The notes under the pieces were generated by a model. That model saw only the letters and a program-made list of their open reading frames with translations, was not told where the DNA came from and made no database searches. Source: Deuterostichococcus epilithicus (lineage: Eukaryota > Chlorophyta > Trebouxiophyceae > Prasiolales > Stichococcaceae). Taken from it: a stretch of DNA of 64,000 nucleotides. This document shows positions 1 to 19,623 of this stretch, piece by piece. Within the stretch, counting starts at the first letter, position 1. Every line of letters starts with the position of its first letter. The translations under genes were made by a program, and so were the position numbers. The stretch is from assembly GCA_033439295.1 (NCBI GenBank), contig JAVTLE010000003.1:2046001-2110000 (forward strand), given 5' to 3'.

Positions 1-234
1 TGAGACAGCGAAGACGATGGCTCTGGCTGCGGCCACACCTGAGCATGCTCGCCTGCCGGCTTGGCCCACTCGAAGTCTCAGCTGTGCAAAGTCAGTTCAG
101 CACCGCATAGAACTTTCTGTCTCAGGGCGACAGCAGTCTGGTCTCGTCTCTCGGACCACGTCTCAAGCACCTGTCTGCCGGCAGCCGCGCCGGCACGCCG
201 ATGGCAACACTATGCATCTGCTCGAAGGCTATCA

Positions 235-3762
<3,528 letters not shown>

Positions 3763-4177
3763 CTTGACCTGTATCGCTGCGCAGTTGCCGGATGTCTTTT
3801 GACGATTGCGACGTGGTTGGTCTGAATGCTTCGCTGAGCAAAGTCGGCGGCAGCGTCTGACAAGAGGAGCAATCTCACTTTTAGGCAATCACACGACAAC
3901 GGATCGTCAAAATAATGAGGAAAATCATGCTGAACTAATTCGTTCTGCATTGCCTGCCGTGACATGGCGCCACTTCAGCAAATCTTGCAGATTCTTCCCG
4001 GCAAAAGCAGGACATCCCGACAGCGCTCGCTCAGCTTCGCAATGTTCGAAGTTGCACGTCTTAAACGCCGTCCGCGTCCGCGAAAGCAGCTGAGGAGGTG
4101 CGTAGTCAGGTGCGTCGGGGAGGTCGTCCGTGGACTGCGACACTACCGACAATAACGGCTCGCTGGAGGCACGCACC

Positions 4178-7100
4178 ATGCAGCGCCATGCTGCCGGGTT
4201 GCAGCATCGCAGCTTTACTTCAGCCTGCGTAGGGAGCTGCCAGCGTTCCAGCGGCAGCGGCAGCCTGCGCCCGCATAACTCCCAGCCAGGTCCCGCCCCA
4301 TTGCTGCGCCCGCAGCGGTGCACAGCACAGCGGCATGCGCCGCTCAGGCAGCCTGCGACCGTCCGGCAGCAGCTGCGGAGCGCGTCGTGCCTCGCGCAGC
4401 AATTTCAGCAGCAGCGACTTCGACACCAACAGCAGCAGCGGCGGCGGCGGTGGCGGGCGGCGGCAGAGCCGCCAGACAGCCAGCAGTCGACGGCGCTCGA
4501 CAGCGAGGAGGTGGCGGAGGAGCTTCTCGGCAGCGTTTCCCAACGCAAGGGCGCCGCCTCTGTCAGCGCCGACGCGGTGCTCAGCCGCAGCAGCCAGGAC
4601 GGCGCTGACGGAGCTGATGCCGGCCACCCGCACTCGCACTCGCACGACCAGTCACCGAGCGTGCAGAACCCGGTGCACCGCGTGCTACTCTGGATCTACA
4701 GCCACACAGGTGCTGAATATCCCAACCTGGTGCTGCCGCCCAGTTGCACCAGTGGATTGACAGGTCTGCACCATGATGCACCCCATCGAACTGCATCAGA
4801 GACGGCGGCATGGCATCATCATTATGGCGTCTGCGCCTGCTCACGCTGCAAACCCTGTGCTACAGGGCTGTTCCAGCTGGCCAATGTGCTACGGGAGAAC
4901 ACCCTCGGCTCCATCGCCATCTCCGTGCTGTTTGCGGCAGCCGCGCTGACGCACTGGCAGGCCGGTGGCGCCTGGCTGTCCGCCACGCTAGGCGAGCGGA
5001 TCAGCAACGCGGCGACGGCGCTGGTGTACCTCATTGCCGGCGTCCCAGCCTTCGTGGACCTCACTTTTGACCTGGCTTCGCTGCACATCGACACGCACGT
5101 GCTGATGACGCTGGCGGTGCTCGGCACGCTCGCCATCGGCGGCGCCCTTGAGGTGGGAGCCTCCCTGCAACGCGTTGCAATGCATCGTGTTGCATTGCAA
5201 CCGTCCCTAGCAGCCGGAGCCCTGCTTCTGCTGCGGATCCGCATGCGCATCATTAATGCAAAGCATGTAATGCCCGTTGGCACCAAGCCTGTGCAACGCC
5301 CTTGAAATTTCTAGTGCCAGACTTGCTCCAAGGGCACCATGTTGGGCGGCCAGCTGGGGTGCGCTTGACACGGGTACCCTCCGGTACTGACACGGTGCCT
5401 CGCTATGCAGGCCGTGCAGGCCGCGTTGCTGCTGGTGCTGTTCCAGGTCTGGCAGAGTGGGGCGCCTTGCTAGCGTGGTCTTGCCCCGACTCCTGGGGTT
5501 TCGCCTGTGACGATGTCCCTCCGCGCTGCCGCGCAGGGCACGCCGCTGCTGGCGCTGTTCCGGGGGGGTCCCGTGCGCTGGGCGCCTCGCCACTATGGTC
5601 CTGCACCCCGACTCCTGGGCATCATTCCAGAATGAACACCACCTCTGACGCGCTCCCTCCGCCCTGCCGCGCAGGGGGCGCTGCTGCTGGTGCTATTCCA
5701 GGTGTCGCACACCGTGGAGCACAAGCTGACGGACCGGGCGCAGGGCAACCTGCGGACGCTGTTCGACAGCATCCCGGAGTCCGCCACGGTCGTGGAGCTG
5801 AACGGGGACGGCGAACCCGTCATGGACAGCCAGCGGCAGGTTGCGGCCGCGGACGTTCGCATCGGGTCGACGATGCTCGTCAAGCCCGGCGAGCAGGTGC
5901 GGCTGCTGCCGCACTCGCGCCCTGTGGGCCTTGCAGCAGGTCGTCCCCAAGGCCTGAGGCCAGCGTGAAGCGGTGGGGCACTGCAGCAGGCTGGACGGCT
6001 TGAACAGACCTGGAGCCGCTGCGGTGACACCCATGTGGCGAAAGCATGACGGGCCATTTACATGCGAGGACAGCCTGAGAGTCCAGCTCGTGCTCTGCAC
6101 TGTTCAAGCCTTCAGGACGCACGCACAGTTGGACATCGTTTTCGGTGGGGAGCAGGTGTTGATGCACCGCATCACGCAGGCTTCAGATCCTCTACATGTT
6201 GCTGAGCCTTACACCCTACACCCAATTCCCGCACATGCTGCTGGACGGGCCGGTGCATACGGGACGGCCCAGGTGTCGATGCAGCACATCACTCCTGCTG
6301 CAAACCCTGATTTCATGCGAAGTCACCATCATGTGCAGGTGCCGCTGGATGGGGACATCGTATATGGGGAGGCCCAGGTCAGCATGCAGCACATCACGGG
6401 GGAGGCGATGCCGACGCGGCAGGCGGTGGGCGCCTCCGTGCCCGCCGGCAGCCAGAACCACGACGGCGTGCTGGTGGTACGCGCCACCAGCGCATCGGAC
6501 GACTCCACGCCCGCTCGCATCTCCAGGATGGCCGCCGACGCCCAGGTGTGGGCTGAGCTGAGTTTGCAGGGTCGCTTGTTGCTGGGTCGCTTGGATCCGG
6601 ATGCTATCTGAGGTGTCGCCCCGCCGCGCATCCATGCGTGGCCTGTGGCTGCACAAGCGCGCTCAAGCAGGACGCTCACTGACGGGCAGCAAGCTCTGTC
6701 GGCTGCAGAGCTGCGCGCAGGCGCCCTTTGGCAGATCCTCTCACCAAGCAGCACCCTGCCGGCGCACACCTACCATGCTGTTTTGTATGGCAGGCGTCCA
6801 AGCCGCAGCTGCGGCGGTGGATCGACGACGTGGGCGAGGTGTACGCAAAGTTCGTTATTGCGGCAACGGTTGCGGCGCTCATCATCCTGCCGCTGCGCGG
6901 GGTGCCGATGCTCAGCCAGGCGGGTCAAAGGGGCGCCTTCTATCGCGCCATGGGCCTGCTGACGACCGCCTCCCCATGCGCGCTCGTGCTGGTGCCGCTG
7001 AGCTACGTGTCCGCCATCGCGGCGATCACCTCCAGGTGTGGTGACGCAGCGTCAGCTGGCCTGCCGGTGGTATTGCTGCACTTCAGTTCGGTGCAGAGCT

Positions 7101-10100
7101 GTGGAGGGCTCGCCCAGGCTGTGCCTGGCCGCTCAGACAGCCCACTGCGCGCTGGTGGTGCAGCTTCCGGGACGCACGCGAGAGGAGCGCAGCCACACAG
7201 AAGCTACAGCTGTGCTCAGAGCCGGCAGGCTGATGCGGCGCCGGTCACCTCACATGTCGTGCTCGGCTTGGCATCAATGCACTTGTCATCCTGTCTGGTC
7301 GTTCAGTCTTGTCATTTGGAAATTTGGTTATTTCGAAAGGAAAGTTTCCTTCAGTCTCCACCCTCGCCTGCGCACAGGGGCATGCTCATCAAGGGCGGAA
7401 AGGTGTTGGACGCGCTGGCCAGCTGCGAGACGATTGCCTTTGACAAGACGGGCACGCTGACGACAGGCGCGCTGGCGTGCACCGGGCTGACTGCCCCCAG
7501 CAGCAGCAGCGGCGGCGCCGCCGGTGATGGTGCTTCTCGGGCGGCCGCTTCCACTGCATTGTCAGGTACGTACGTGAGCGTGCGCGCTGCTTTCCTGTCC
7601 ACACCCCAAGGCAGCGGGCCCTAGGCAATGGGATGCACGTTACCAGGAGGCGCGCGATGATGTTTCTCGACGACCCTGGACGAAGGGCTTGGCACAGCTG
7701 TGCAGCTCCGCAAAGCTGCAGGCGCTGACAGGCCCCCTCTGCTGTGCGCCCACAGGCAGCGGCTGGCTGCAGCAGTGCCTGCAGCGCGGACGGGAGGACG
7801 ACGCAGCGGCGCTGGCGGCGGCCGCTGAGCTGTCGCTGCGATCTAACCACCCGGTGTCAAAGGCGGTGGCCGCGGCGCGCACCGCCGCCGGTGGCGCGCT
7901 GCCCAAGGTCGACATCATCGACTTCAAGCTCGTGCCAGGTGCAGGGCCTTCCCGTCAAAACGGCGCTCCTGGCGGCATGCAGCGCAGCTGACTCAACACG
8001 GGCGAGCAGCGTTTGCAGGCTCATTTTCAGCCCGACTGCAACCACAGGACACTGTGTTGCATTTGACTATCATGAGCCAGCGACTGTCTCCCGCTGCAGG
8101 CGCGGGCGTGCAGGGTACCGTCGGGGCGGCCAACGGCTCGGGGCGGCGGTACGTCCGCTTCGGCTCCGCCAAGTTTGCGGCGGAGGTGCTGCCGGAGGCC
8201 GCCGCGGCCGCCGTGACGCGCCAGGCCGGCGCCATCTCCCGCAACGCCGTCGTGTCGGTGTTGGTTCAGAGCACCGCCGACGGCAGCGCGGAGGCGTACG
8301 GCGAGGGCGCCCTCGTGCGGCTGCTGACCTTCCAGGTGAGGGGCGAGGTCATGATGCAGTATGCAATGCCGTGACACCAGGGGAGATGAGCGGCTGACCG
8401 ACGATAGGGACGATGCTTTGCTAGTGGGTGCTGCAGATAGGACAGACGGCTGCACATGTCTGTTGCTGCTGCTTATCGAGCAGTGTAGCGGACACGAGCG
8501 ATGTGGGAGCTCTGGAGTCTCATGCCAGGTTGCAGCACATTTAAAGCCGGCACAGTATCTGCAGAGAGGATGCCTGCTGCTGGTTCGCAGGACATCTGTC
8601 CTTCTAGCCAGACATGTGGACCGTGCACGTTGGCTCCTAATGTAATGGGCTGCCAAACGACAGGGTCATCCGAGGGACCCTTCAATGGCCCCTACAAACG
8701 ATGACTGCATCCTGCATGCGTGCCGAAACCCTACACCCTAAACCCTACCCTCGCCGCAGGACACGCTGGACGAGCAGAGCTTGCAGGCGGTCACGGACCT
8801 GCAGGCGGGGCGCTGGAACGGCCGCGAATGCAGGCGCCACGCCGTGCGGGTCACCATGCTGACCGGGGACAATGAAGCCTCCGCCCGCCACTTCTCGGAG
8901 GTGCGCGCCGCCGCATGGAAGTGAGGCTGCGGTGTCGGCCCGCCGGCGTCGCTGGGGGCCAGGGCGCCGCGGCTCGTGCCGGGTGCGGGCGCTCAGGCCA
9001 GCTGGCTGAGGCTGGCCTGACATCCCCGGCACTGTGCAGACGGCGATGCGGCGGGCGGGCTTGCACCGCTCCTGGCGGCGTCGCACTGCGCGAGCGATGC
9101 TGCCTTCCTGACCGCACAGGAGCTGAACATCGATGATGTGCGCGCGGGGCTGGCGCCAGAGGACAAGCTGGACGCGGTGCGCTCGCTGCGATCGGACGCG
9201 CCTGCCGGCAGCCCAGGCGCGCAGTGCTGTGCTGTGCTGTGCTGTGCCGCTACCGCCGTCCCACCCACGCTGTTGCCTGCGAGCGGCAGGCTTGCGACAG
9301 GAGTCTGCTGTGGCCCGCACGTCCTGGCACCGCAGCCGGTAGGTCGATCGTCCCATGGACTGCGCCAAACCTGTGCCAGTGAGGTGCTTCACTCACCACC
9401 GAGCGCCAGTGCAAATCAAACGTGCCCCACTCCCGCCGCAGACAGCGGCGATCGTGGTGGGCGCCAGCACAACTGACACCATGTCAGACTACAATCGTTC
9501 TGCTGAAGTGCAATGCGACTTGGAATAATCGGCCCGGTCTGTTCCCCCCACCCGGCGCAGGCGGCGGCGTGATCATGGTTGGCGACGGCATCAACGACAC
9601 GCCCGCGCTCGCGGCCGCGGACGTGGGCGTGGCNGTCGCCACCGCCGCGCGCGACGCCGCGGGCTCCGCCGCCGACATCGTGCTGCTGTCCGGCGGCGGC
9701 GTCGCGGCGCTGCCCTTCCTGCTGGCGGTCGCCCGCCGCACGCGCACCGTGCTGAGGCAGAACATGGCGCTGGCGCTGGGCTCCATAGCGGCGCTCGCGC
9801 TGCCGGTGCTGGCGGGCTGGCTGCCGCTGTGGGTGGCGGTCACGCTGCACGAGGGCAGCACGCTGCTCGTTGCGCTCAACTCCCTGCGCCTGCTGCAGGT
9901 GCGCTGCACGCCCCCGGCTGCAAGATTCTCTTCTGCTGTCACGCCTGTGCTTGCTGTTGCAGGGTCGCGATCGACTCTAACACCGCTTCTAAGCATGCCT
10001 GTCGAGCATTGGCTCGGCTGCACTGCGCAAGCTGGCATGAGCTGGCATGAGCGTAGGTCGCTGTCTGTGTCCCTTCCTATCAAACTGCCTGAGATTGCCC

Positions 10101-10283
10101 AGGGCTGGGATCTTGTCATCTCTGAACGTGTCTTGCCATCTGCAGTGGCCCCAGGACGCCGCACGGGGCGGCACTGCGGCGGCGCAGGCGGCAAAGGATG
10201 CGCCGGAGCAGCGGCAGCAGCAGCATGCGGAGGATGCTCAGGAGCAGGGACAGCAGCAGGTCGTTGCAGCGCAGGCGGCGTGA
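4178..10283 (+). CDS. HMA1: HMA1-type heavy-metal P1B ATPase
   Basis: Chloroplast-envelope type metal-pumping ATPase. Twelve exons (4178-4709, 4866-5152, 5675-5896, 6339-6545, 6794-7035, 7378-7565, 7756-7938, 8100-8335, 8760-8900, 9120-9216, 9561-9898, 10146-10283) sum to 2811 nt, 936 aa, with phases closing. Visible features: basic Ser/Gln-rich transit-like leader, the His-rich stretch HPHSHSHDQS before the first membrane segments, actuator TGEAMP, SPC in the ion-transport helix (HMA1 type rather than CPC), phosphorylation loop DKTGTLTTGAL, NHPVS in the nucleotide domain, MLTGDN, VGDGINDTPALAAADVGV and the HMA1-type HEGSTLLVALNS. The Gln/Ala-rich tail is an addition. The donor after exon 10 is GC, required by phase. 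One ambiguous base (9634) falls in a codon whose third position is likely silent. Met at 4130 is an alternative start. Confidence 0.94.
5410..5706 (+). repeat. Three tandem copies of HMA1 exon 3 acceptor region
   Basis: The junction gcgcag plus ggcgctgctgctggtgctattcc (real exon start 5675) is preceded by copies near 5410-5452 and 5526-5560. Spacing is about 115 and 142 bp. The sequence between copies (gactcctggg and flanks) is also repeated, so the unit spans intron and exon. Confidence 0.85.
6131..6403 (+). repeat. Three tandem copies of HMA1 exon 4 start
   Basis: The real exon segment encoding GDIVYGEAQVSMQHITGEA (about 6350-6405) is preceded by copies at 6131-6176 and about 6250-6290. 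The copies would read GEQVLMHRIT and GTAQVSMQHITPA. All lie in the intron upstream of exon 4. Confidence 0.85.
8726..8751 (+). repeat. Telomere-like CCCTAAA run at a splice acceptor
   Basis: Contains aaaccctacaccctaaaccc, ending 8 nt before the acceptor AG (8758-8759) of HMA1 exon 9. It probably serves as pyrimidine tract. Confidence 0.8.
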
Positions 10284-10919
10284 CCCGGGACGGGTGGCCG
10301 TGATTCAGGTTTTCAACTGATGCCTAATGGTTTTGTTCACCGCGGGTACCATCTTGTTGGGAGGCCGCCCCTCACCTGGCTATGTTCGGCTTGTACAATT
10401 CTTTGCTGTGTTGCAGTTTGCACGCAATCAGTTGATGATGCAGTGCGACTTGGTCCAGTTGGGCGGCAACCTGCTCATGTTTGATCAGATGAGGAGAGAT
10501 CTGAAGAAGACTGCGACAGTAATTGTGGAATTCTTGGGTTACAGCCTCGAAGCTTGTAAGTTTCCAGAGTTGTCTGCTCGCACACCGTGCTACCTGCTTC
10601 GTGCAGAAGCTGTTACGACCTGGTGACGACCGACAATGCACATCGAAACCACTAGCACACTAGAAATTGCGTTTGCTCATGTTGTGTGCAACAATGTGCT
10701 GCTTTAGAGCCTGAAAATAAATCGATAACTGTTTGATTATGCTCCGCCAGCGGCTCGGGTGCCAGACGCAGCGATCACGCCTGCACGGCTGCTGCGACGT
10801 CACGAGCCTATTTCACGATGCAGCAACTGGCTCATCGGCAAGGCAACCACTCCTGCTGCTGTCCCGCCGCCTTCTTGCTAGCTAGCCCGACCGAAACTGC
10901 CGGCCAGAAACCGCCCACA
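10284..10919. other. Convergent intergenic region with overlapping 3' ends
   Basis: HMA1 and the FrnE-like gene converge here. TGTAA, the usual green-algal poly(A) signal, occurs on the plus strand at 10555-10559 and on the minus strand at 10539-10543, so the two transcripts may overlap by tens of bases. A 99-codon plus-strand reading frame (10327-10626) resembles nothing I know and is probably 3' UTR. Confidence 0.5.
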
Positions 10920-13573
10920 TCAGACGATGCGGGCGAACACCTGCTCGAAGGTGGCCGGCTCCTGCGCCCCTGACAGCTGGTACTTGTCGTCGATGACGAA
11001 GTTTGGGACCCCGGAGATTGCCTGTGCACCATGAACGGGTCGCCTTGGACACACGCCTCTTGTAACACATGCAGAAGCCGGCGAGGCAGCTGATCAGAGG
11101 GGGCCGTGGCTGCTGCTTCAGACACGACGTTTCAGACATGCGGTGCCAGGACGACCGCAGCAGTCACTCGCCTGCATGCGCGCCAGCGCGAGCTCCTTCT
11201 TCACCTGCACATCGATCGAACTTCAGTGGTCAGTCTGGCGCGCTGGCGGGGCGCGGAGGACCAGTGTCCAGGCCAATCAACCACTGCGATGCGGCGCAGG
11301 CATCACTGCTCTGATCCCACGCCAGCAGGCGACTCCCCAGCGACATTGCTCGCCACTGGCCTTGGCGCCAGCCCCTTAGCATCGGTTGGGCGAACCATGC
11401 ACCCTCCGCCCCAGAGAAATGCCCAGAGAATGCTCCGGTCAACGCACGAGGCATGGCCCCACCTCGTCACGCAGCGCTGCGGGGTCGTCCAGCACAGCGC
11501 GCGCCTCATCGGTCGGCAGGCCCGCCCGCTCCACCGCCCCCAGCAGAAACTCCTTGTCTGCACTTGGTGCAGGTGACGTGGCCGCTGAGATGCCATCAGC
11601 GTGCTGCAGTTCGATCCAGTCTGCAGCCTGCTGGAGGGACTGCCAACCGAGGGGGATTGGCAAAGCACGAGGGAGTCCTGCATGCACCGCGCGTGCGGGA
11701 CAGGGCGCTGCAGGCCTGCCGCGGCGGCAGGCCACGCGGCAATGCGGAGGCAGAAGCATGAGAGGTCCGCACCATTGATGTACTGCTCCTCGGTGAAGTA
11801 GCCCTGCAGGAGACCGAAAAGGATGCTGAGTCACAGCGCTGCAAACACCACTTGTGCAGCCGTGCATTGCCGGCTGGGTTATGGCCAATCTCAGTGCATC
11901 GGCTGAGCATCTCAGGAATCGTGCATCGTCAGGTCGCCAGGCCCGCGCTTACGGCTGCCAGCATTTGAGGCGCCATCCAGCATGTGGGGCCGCAGGTCTC
12001 GAGAACCACAGGAAACATGTTAATGGTGTCAGGCTGGGACCCCCCGAAACCTGCGCAGACCTTGAACAGCTGCTCGACAAGGGCGTCCTGCGCCGCAGCG
12101 CCGCCCTGCCTGTGCGACCATGCGATGAGCCGGTGCGAGTTCTGCACGCGACCAACAGAAGGATGAAGGAGAACGAGGGAGGGTGAGCCTGCGGCTCAAC
12201 AAACGGCAACGCGGCGGCAGGCGTGCTGCGCCGCCTGTGGTCGGGCTGGTTGGCAGGTCATGTAAAGGGCAAACGAGCCCTTCTGCAGGTTCGTCGCAAG
12301 TTTTTGAAAACTCTACTGGCTGCGCACCAGGGTGGATCCGGTCTTGCCACCCATGCTGTAGTCCTGCGAGGAGGGGGAGGAAGAAGCAGCAGATCAGCAG
12401 CTGACATGCCGCAGCGCATTGCGATGAAAGCCAGGACGACCATGTGGAGGCACAGCATTTTTCGTAGGTTGCTGTGCAGCCCACCAGGCCTTCGTTTTCG
12501 AACGTCTCCTGCAGGACACCAGCGTAATCCGTCACTCATCAGGCGTCAGTTGCTTTCGAGTGTGCCACGAGACGGCACGGCATGCGTGTGCGACAGGTTA
12601 GCAGGCTTGCATGTGCGCCAGGCACTGCAGAGGCCGCTCACCGTCATGGCCGGCAACATCGACTCGACGCGGCCCTTGCCAAACTTTTCGATGTAACTCT
12701 GCGCGCCCACGTGTGCAAGTGTTCAGCACTCGGAGGCCAGGCTGCGACACAGTGCAGCGCATATGACACTGGCAAAAACTGATCAAGAGCTTCAGAACGA
12801 TACAGAAACACGGATGAGGTTGAGGATCCGAGGCCATGGTGCCCCAACCTCCATCTTGTTGCGTCCCGCGTCATCCTGAGGCAGCTGCGGGTTCAGCTGG
12901 AACGGCTTCCACGTCACCTGCCGTTGCAGCCAGCCAGTTGCGGATCACGCTCGAGCCCGATGCTCCCGATGGTATGGGTGCATCTCAAAGCATTTGCATC
13001 GGGTGCTTTTGATCGCACGACGCATCTTTCCGCATCCGAACCTCGCATGTGTCAAGTCGAGCCGCTCAAAAGCCCACCTCAAATTCCACGTCCTTGCCGT
13101 CCGGGCGGCTCTGGAACTGCTTGATGGCCTTTTCCAGGCGCCGCTTGCCCACAAAGCACCTGGTGTGATGCAAATGCCATTTCGCAATGCAGCAACACAG
13201 GCTGATGATGGACGCACTGGGTGTTCAATGGAAGAAGCAACTGCCGCACTGCCGCCATGCACTCAAGTTGATTTTGCACGTATGTATGTGGGAGCTCGCC
13301 CCAACCCTCATGATGCAACACGCACCACGGGCAGACGGTGTCGCTGCGCAGGAAACAGGAAACCGTTACAAACGAGCATCTCGTAATAATGCTGACGTCC
13401 AAGCTTTCATTCAAGTTGTTCGTGATATTCAGGCGTGGTTGTCACCCTACGAGTTTATGGAATGTACATGGACTATTTACGACAACTGCAACTCAAACAA
13501 AACTCTGCTCTCAGCGAATGACTGACCTCACGATATTGATCGGCACCACTCTCTTCGTTGTGCTGGCTGCCAT
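10920..13573 (-). CDS. FrnE-like DsbA-family thiol oxidoreductase
   Basis: DsbA-like thioredoxin-fold protein of the FrnE / 2-hydroxychromene-2-carboxylate isomerase group. Twelve exons (13573-13527, 13343-13326, 13159-13078, 12917-12849, 12698-12642, 12508-12485, 12363-12328, 12141-12061, 11803-11773, 11557-11463, 11204-11172, 11021-10920) sum to 675 nt, 224 aa, the normal family length. Motifs: NIVSDTVCPWC with the redox CxxC, WKPFQLNPQLP, SHRLIAWS, LFKGYFTEEQYI, the cis-Pro loop AISGVPNFVID and the ending LSGAQEPATFEQVFARI. No clear targeting peptide, so probably cytosolic. The second exon is 18 nt and the sixth 24 nt. The eleventh exon has a GC donor (CAG|GCGAGT). Confidence 0.92.
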
Positions 13574-15426
13574 CCTGACCGCACTTCGCGCGAGCATATG
13601 TTGTTGAAGCCCTTGCCTCAACTTATCGCAGAATGGTGTTACGCAGAAGCGCTGAGCTTGAAGGGCGTGAACGTGATTTGTTGTGCGATGTGACCGCCCT
13701 GAATGTATATTAGCACACCCCTGCGTCTGGGGGTAAAGTGTAGAAAAGAAGAGAAGGTTCCTAATATTGCCCTTTGCCGTGTCCTGGTCAGCACCTTCAC
13801 GTGTCGAGATCTCATCCTGTTTCTCGTCAGACCAGCCTCTGCCTCTCCACTCACCACCATCAGCAACTCCAAGCTGCGATAGGCTGCGCTCAGTTAACAA
13901 CAAGCTTTCTACGGGGCTCCTAGTCCGCTGCCGCCCGACGCACAGCTTTTTGAGAAAGCCGACACGCCTGCCTCGCAAAGGGGCTCCACGTAGTGCGTTG
14001 CACTCGCGATGGCAGCCTTCCCACTGCCGCTGACCGGTCAGGCACAATTCAGTTCTGTTCGCAGCAACCGCAGCGGAGCCACCAGCGTGTGCAGCGCTGT
14101 CGCGGAGCCACCAGCGCGTGCAGCGCTGTCGCACCACCACCAGCGCGCGTCGGTGTCGTCGCAAGCAGACGGCCCGGGCACGGCGACGAATGGAGGAGCA
14201 ATGTTCTGCATTTGGCCCCGCTTCAGGCCGTCCACGTCCTCGGCCTTCACCCAGACAGCCCAGGTGGCAGCCTCAACATCCTTGCTTGACTGCACCTTGT
14301 GATGCCTTTCTCGCGAGGGCAACTCCCTCGCAAGCGATGGAACACATCATCACGGCATACCTGAGTGCTTTGACGTCCGGCGCGCATGTTCCGGGGCCGT
14401 CATCGCTCAGCATCATCCTGTGGCTTTGCAGGCAGCCGTGCCGGCGCAAGGCAGCAGGCAGCACAGACAGCTCCCGCCGGAGGTGGCGGCCCTTGCTGGA
14501 GCTTTCACAGACGGTCCAGCGTCCTGGCAGAGCGAGCAGGCGGAAGGGCTGGGGGCCTTCTGGCGCTACCAGGGGCTGCGCCTGTGAGCGCACTGACGGG
14601 AGCGGGTGCTAGGTTTCAGGGGGGCGTGCTTTGACAATGACATGCTGAATTGTCTTGTGGCAGATGAGAGCTTTGGCAGGCAGCAGATGCGGGCTGGCCG
14701 CGCCAATGCCTTCATTGCCAGAAATGTATTGACAGCAGGATCACCGCAGCTTTGCTAAGGTTTTCTAAACATGAATGTCCAGGCTTGCGCTTGTGACGTG
14801 ACATCTTGTGATATCTTTGTTGGCTCACGACCTCGGACAATGTTAGTTTGACGTCTTCAATGACTTGCGGTCTCCTTCCATCTACACCAGTATGACATGC
14901 ACCGAACTGCTGAACAGGCCCCTCCACTCCAGTGGACAACAAGTGCCGCAGCTGAGCAGCCAGCACCAGCTTGGAGCATCGGCACGCTCGCAGCCATGTC
15001 GAGCGGTATCACGCCCTCAGATAGCGATCAAGACGAGCGTCGGGACACTTCAAAATCTCACATAGATGTTCTCACCCAGCAGGCGCTGATATTGTTGTGA
15101 GAGAAGAGCCAGCTGGAGATCGAAATGATGCGTGCTCTCAACGCTACAGCACAGAGCAGCAAAGGGTGCTGCACAGTCAGGGGATCAGAGATTTCCAGAA
15201 CAAAAGGCTGCGCAGCATGTTTTGAGACGGTTCGCGAGCCGACTGAGGCCCTCAATGTAGCTACAGCAGAGCTACAGCGCCACACACACTTGGCGTTCCG
15301 CGCCCCCCGCAGCGGAGGCAACAGCACACTGTCATGCGCCCGGCTCCTGCCGCCCCCGCGCCCTGCGTGCAGCCCGAGCCTCGGCGCCCGCCGCACTGCC
15401 GCCCCTGAATGAACCCTTGGAATGCA
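13574..15426. other. Stretch without a confident gene
   Basis: Two coding-like islands stand out. Plus strand about 14436-14590: an acceptor (tttgcag) followed by an open frame ending WRYQGLRL and a stop, with PPEVAALAGAFTDG inside. Minus strand about 14165-14285: an open frame with DVEAATWAVWVKAEDVDGL. I cannot join either to a start codon or recognise a family. Two perfect-length 29-bp tandem repeats lie at 14075-14132. Confidence 0.35.
14075..14132. repeat. 29-bp tandem repeat, two copies plus a degraded third
   Basis: Units start with ggagccaccagcg and contain gtgcagcgctgtcgc; the copies at 14075-14103 and 14104-14132 differ at one base. A partial third copy follows to about 14153. Confidence 0.85.
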
Positions 15427-18959
<3,533 letters not shown>

Positions 18960-19623
18960 GCGGCGAGGCCCGCAGGCCAATCTGCAGGGGTGCGCAGTAC
19001 TGGGCTGATGTGCTTCCGAACGAGGTGCACAACTGACCACACTTGCTGTACTGCCACCAGGCCGTCGCAGATAACGCTGCGCAACGCTGCTAGCTATCCC
19101 CGAAGAAGGAGTAACCGACTCTGAGCTGCCAAGTCGGAAAGGCGAAGCTTCATGGCTTGCGCCATCTCAGGTTGAAGCCCAGAAAGGGAACCCATGCCTC
19201 TCGATCTGCTGTGTGCGCAAATCGGCCCTGCACAACACCTCGGTTGCCGCGATCGCAAATCGATCCTCAATCAGAGCAGCACCCGCTACGAAAGCTGGGC
19301 GTCGGCAGCACCGTTGCAGTCGTCCTGTCGGTCCTGGTTTGCCTCTATGCGTAGCGTGTTTTGAAGCTGCGGGGATCCCGCTCGATCGCGCACATGCTGA
19401 GGGCCGCCCTGATGATCGTGTGATGTTGCCATATCGCCTCCTGCGCAGCCAGAGCTGGAACGCATGCTTTGTCGTGGCCGTCAACTTCGGAGATGAATTT
19501 GACCTTCGGCAAATCATAACGCACGCCGCCACAGTACCTGGCCCTCAGCGCATCGGAGGCACCATCTCACATCGGCCTGGGTTGCAGCCACTGGGCCGCC
19601 ATTGATTCGGCCAATAGCGCAAC
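18960..19623. other. Divergent promoter region
   Basis: Lies between the NKAP-like gene (minus) and the RING protein (plus). I see no further gene and no clear TATA box. Confidence 0.5.

Noticed and set aside
8726-8751. Chromosome end
   Set aside because: The telomere-like runs are short, inside introns and flanked by genes on both sides.
10327-10626. Possible 99-aa gene
   Set aside because: No homology, no splice context, and it holds both poly(A) signals; best read as 3' UTR.
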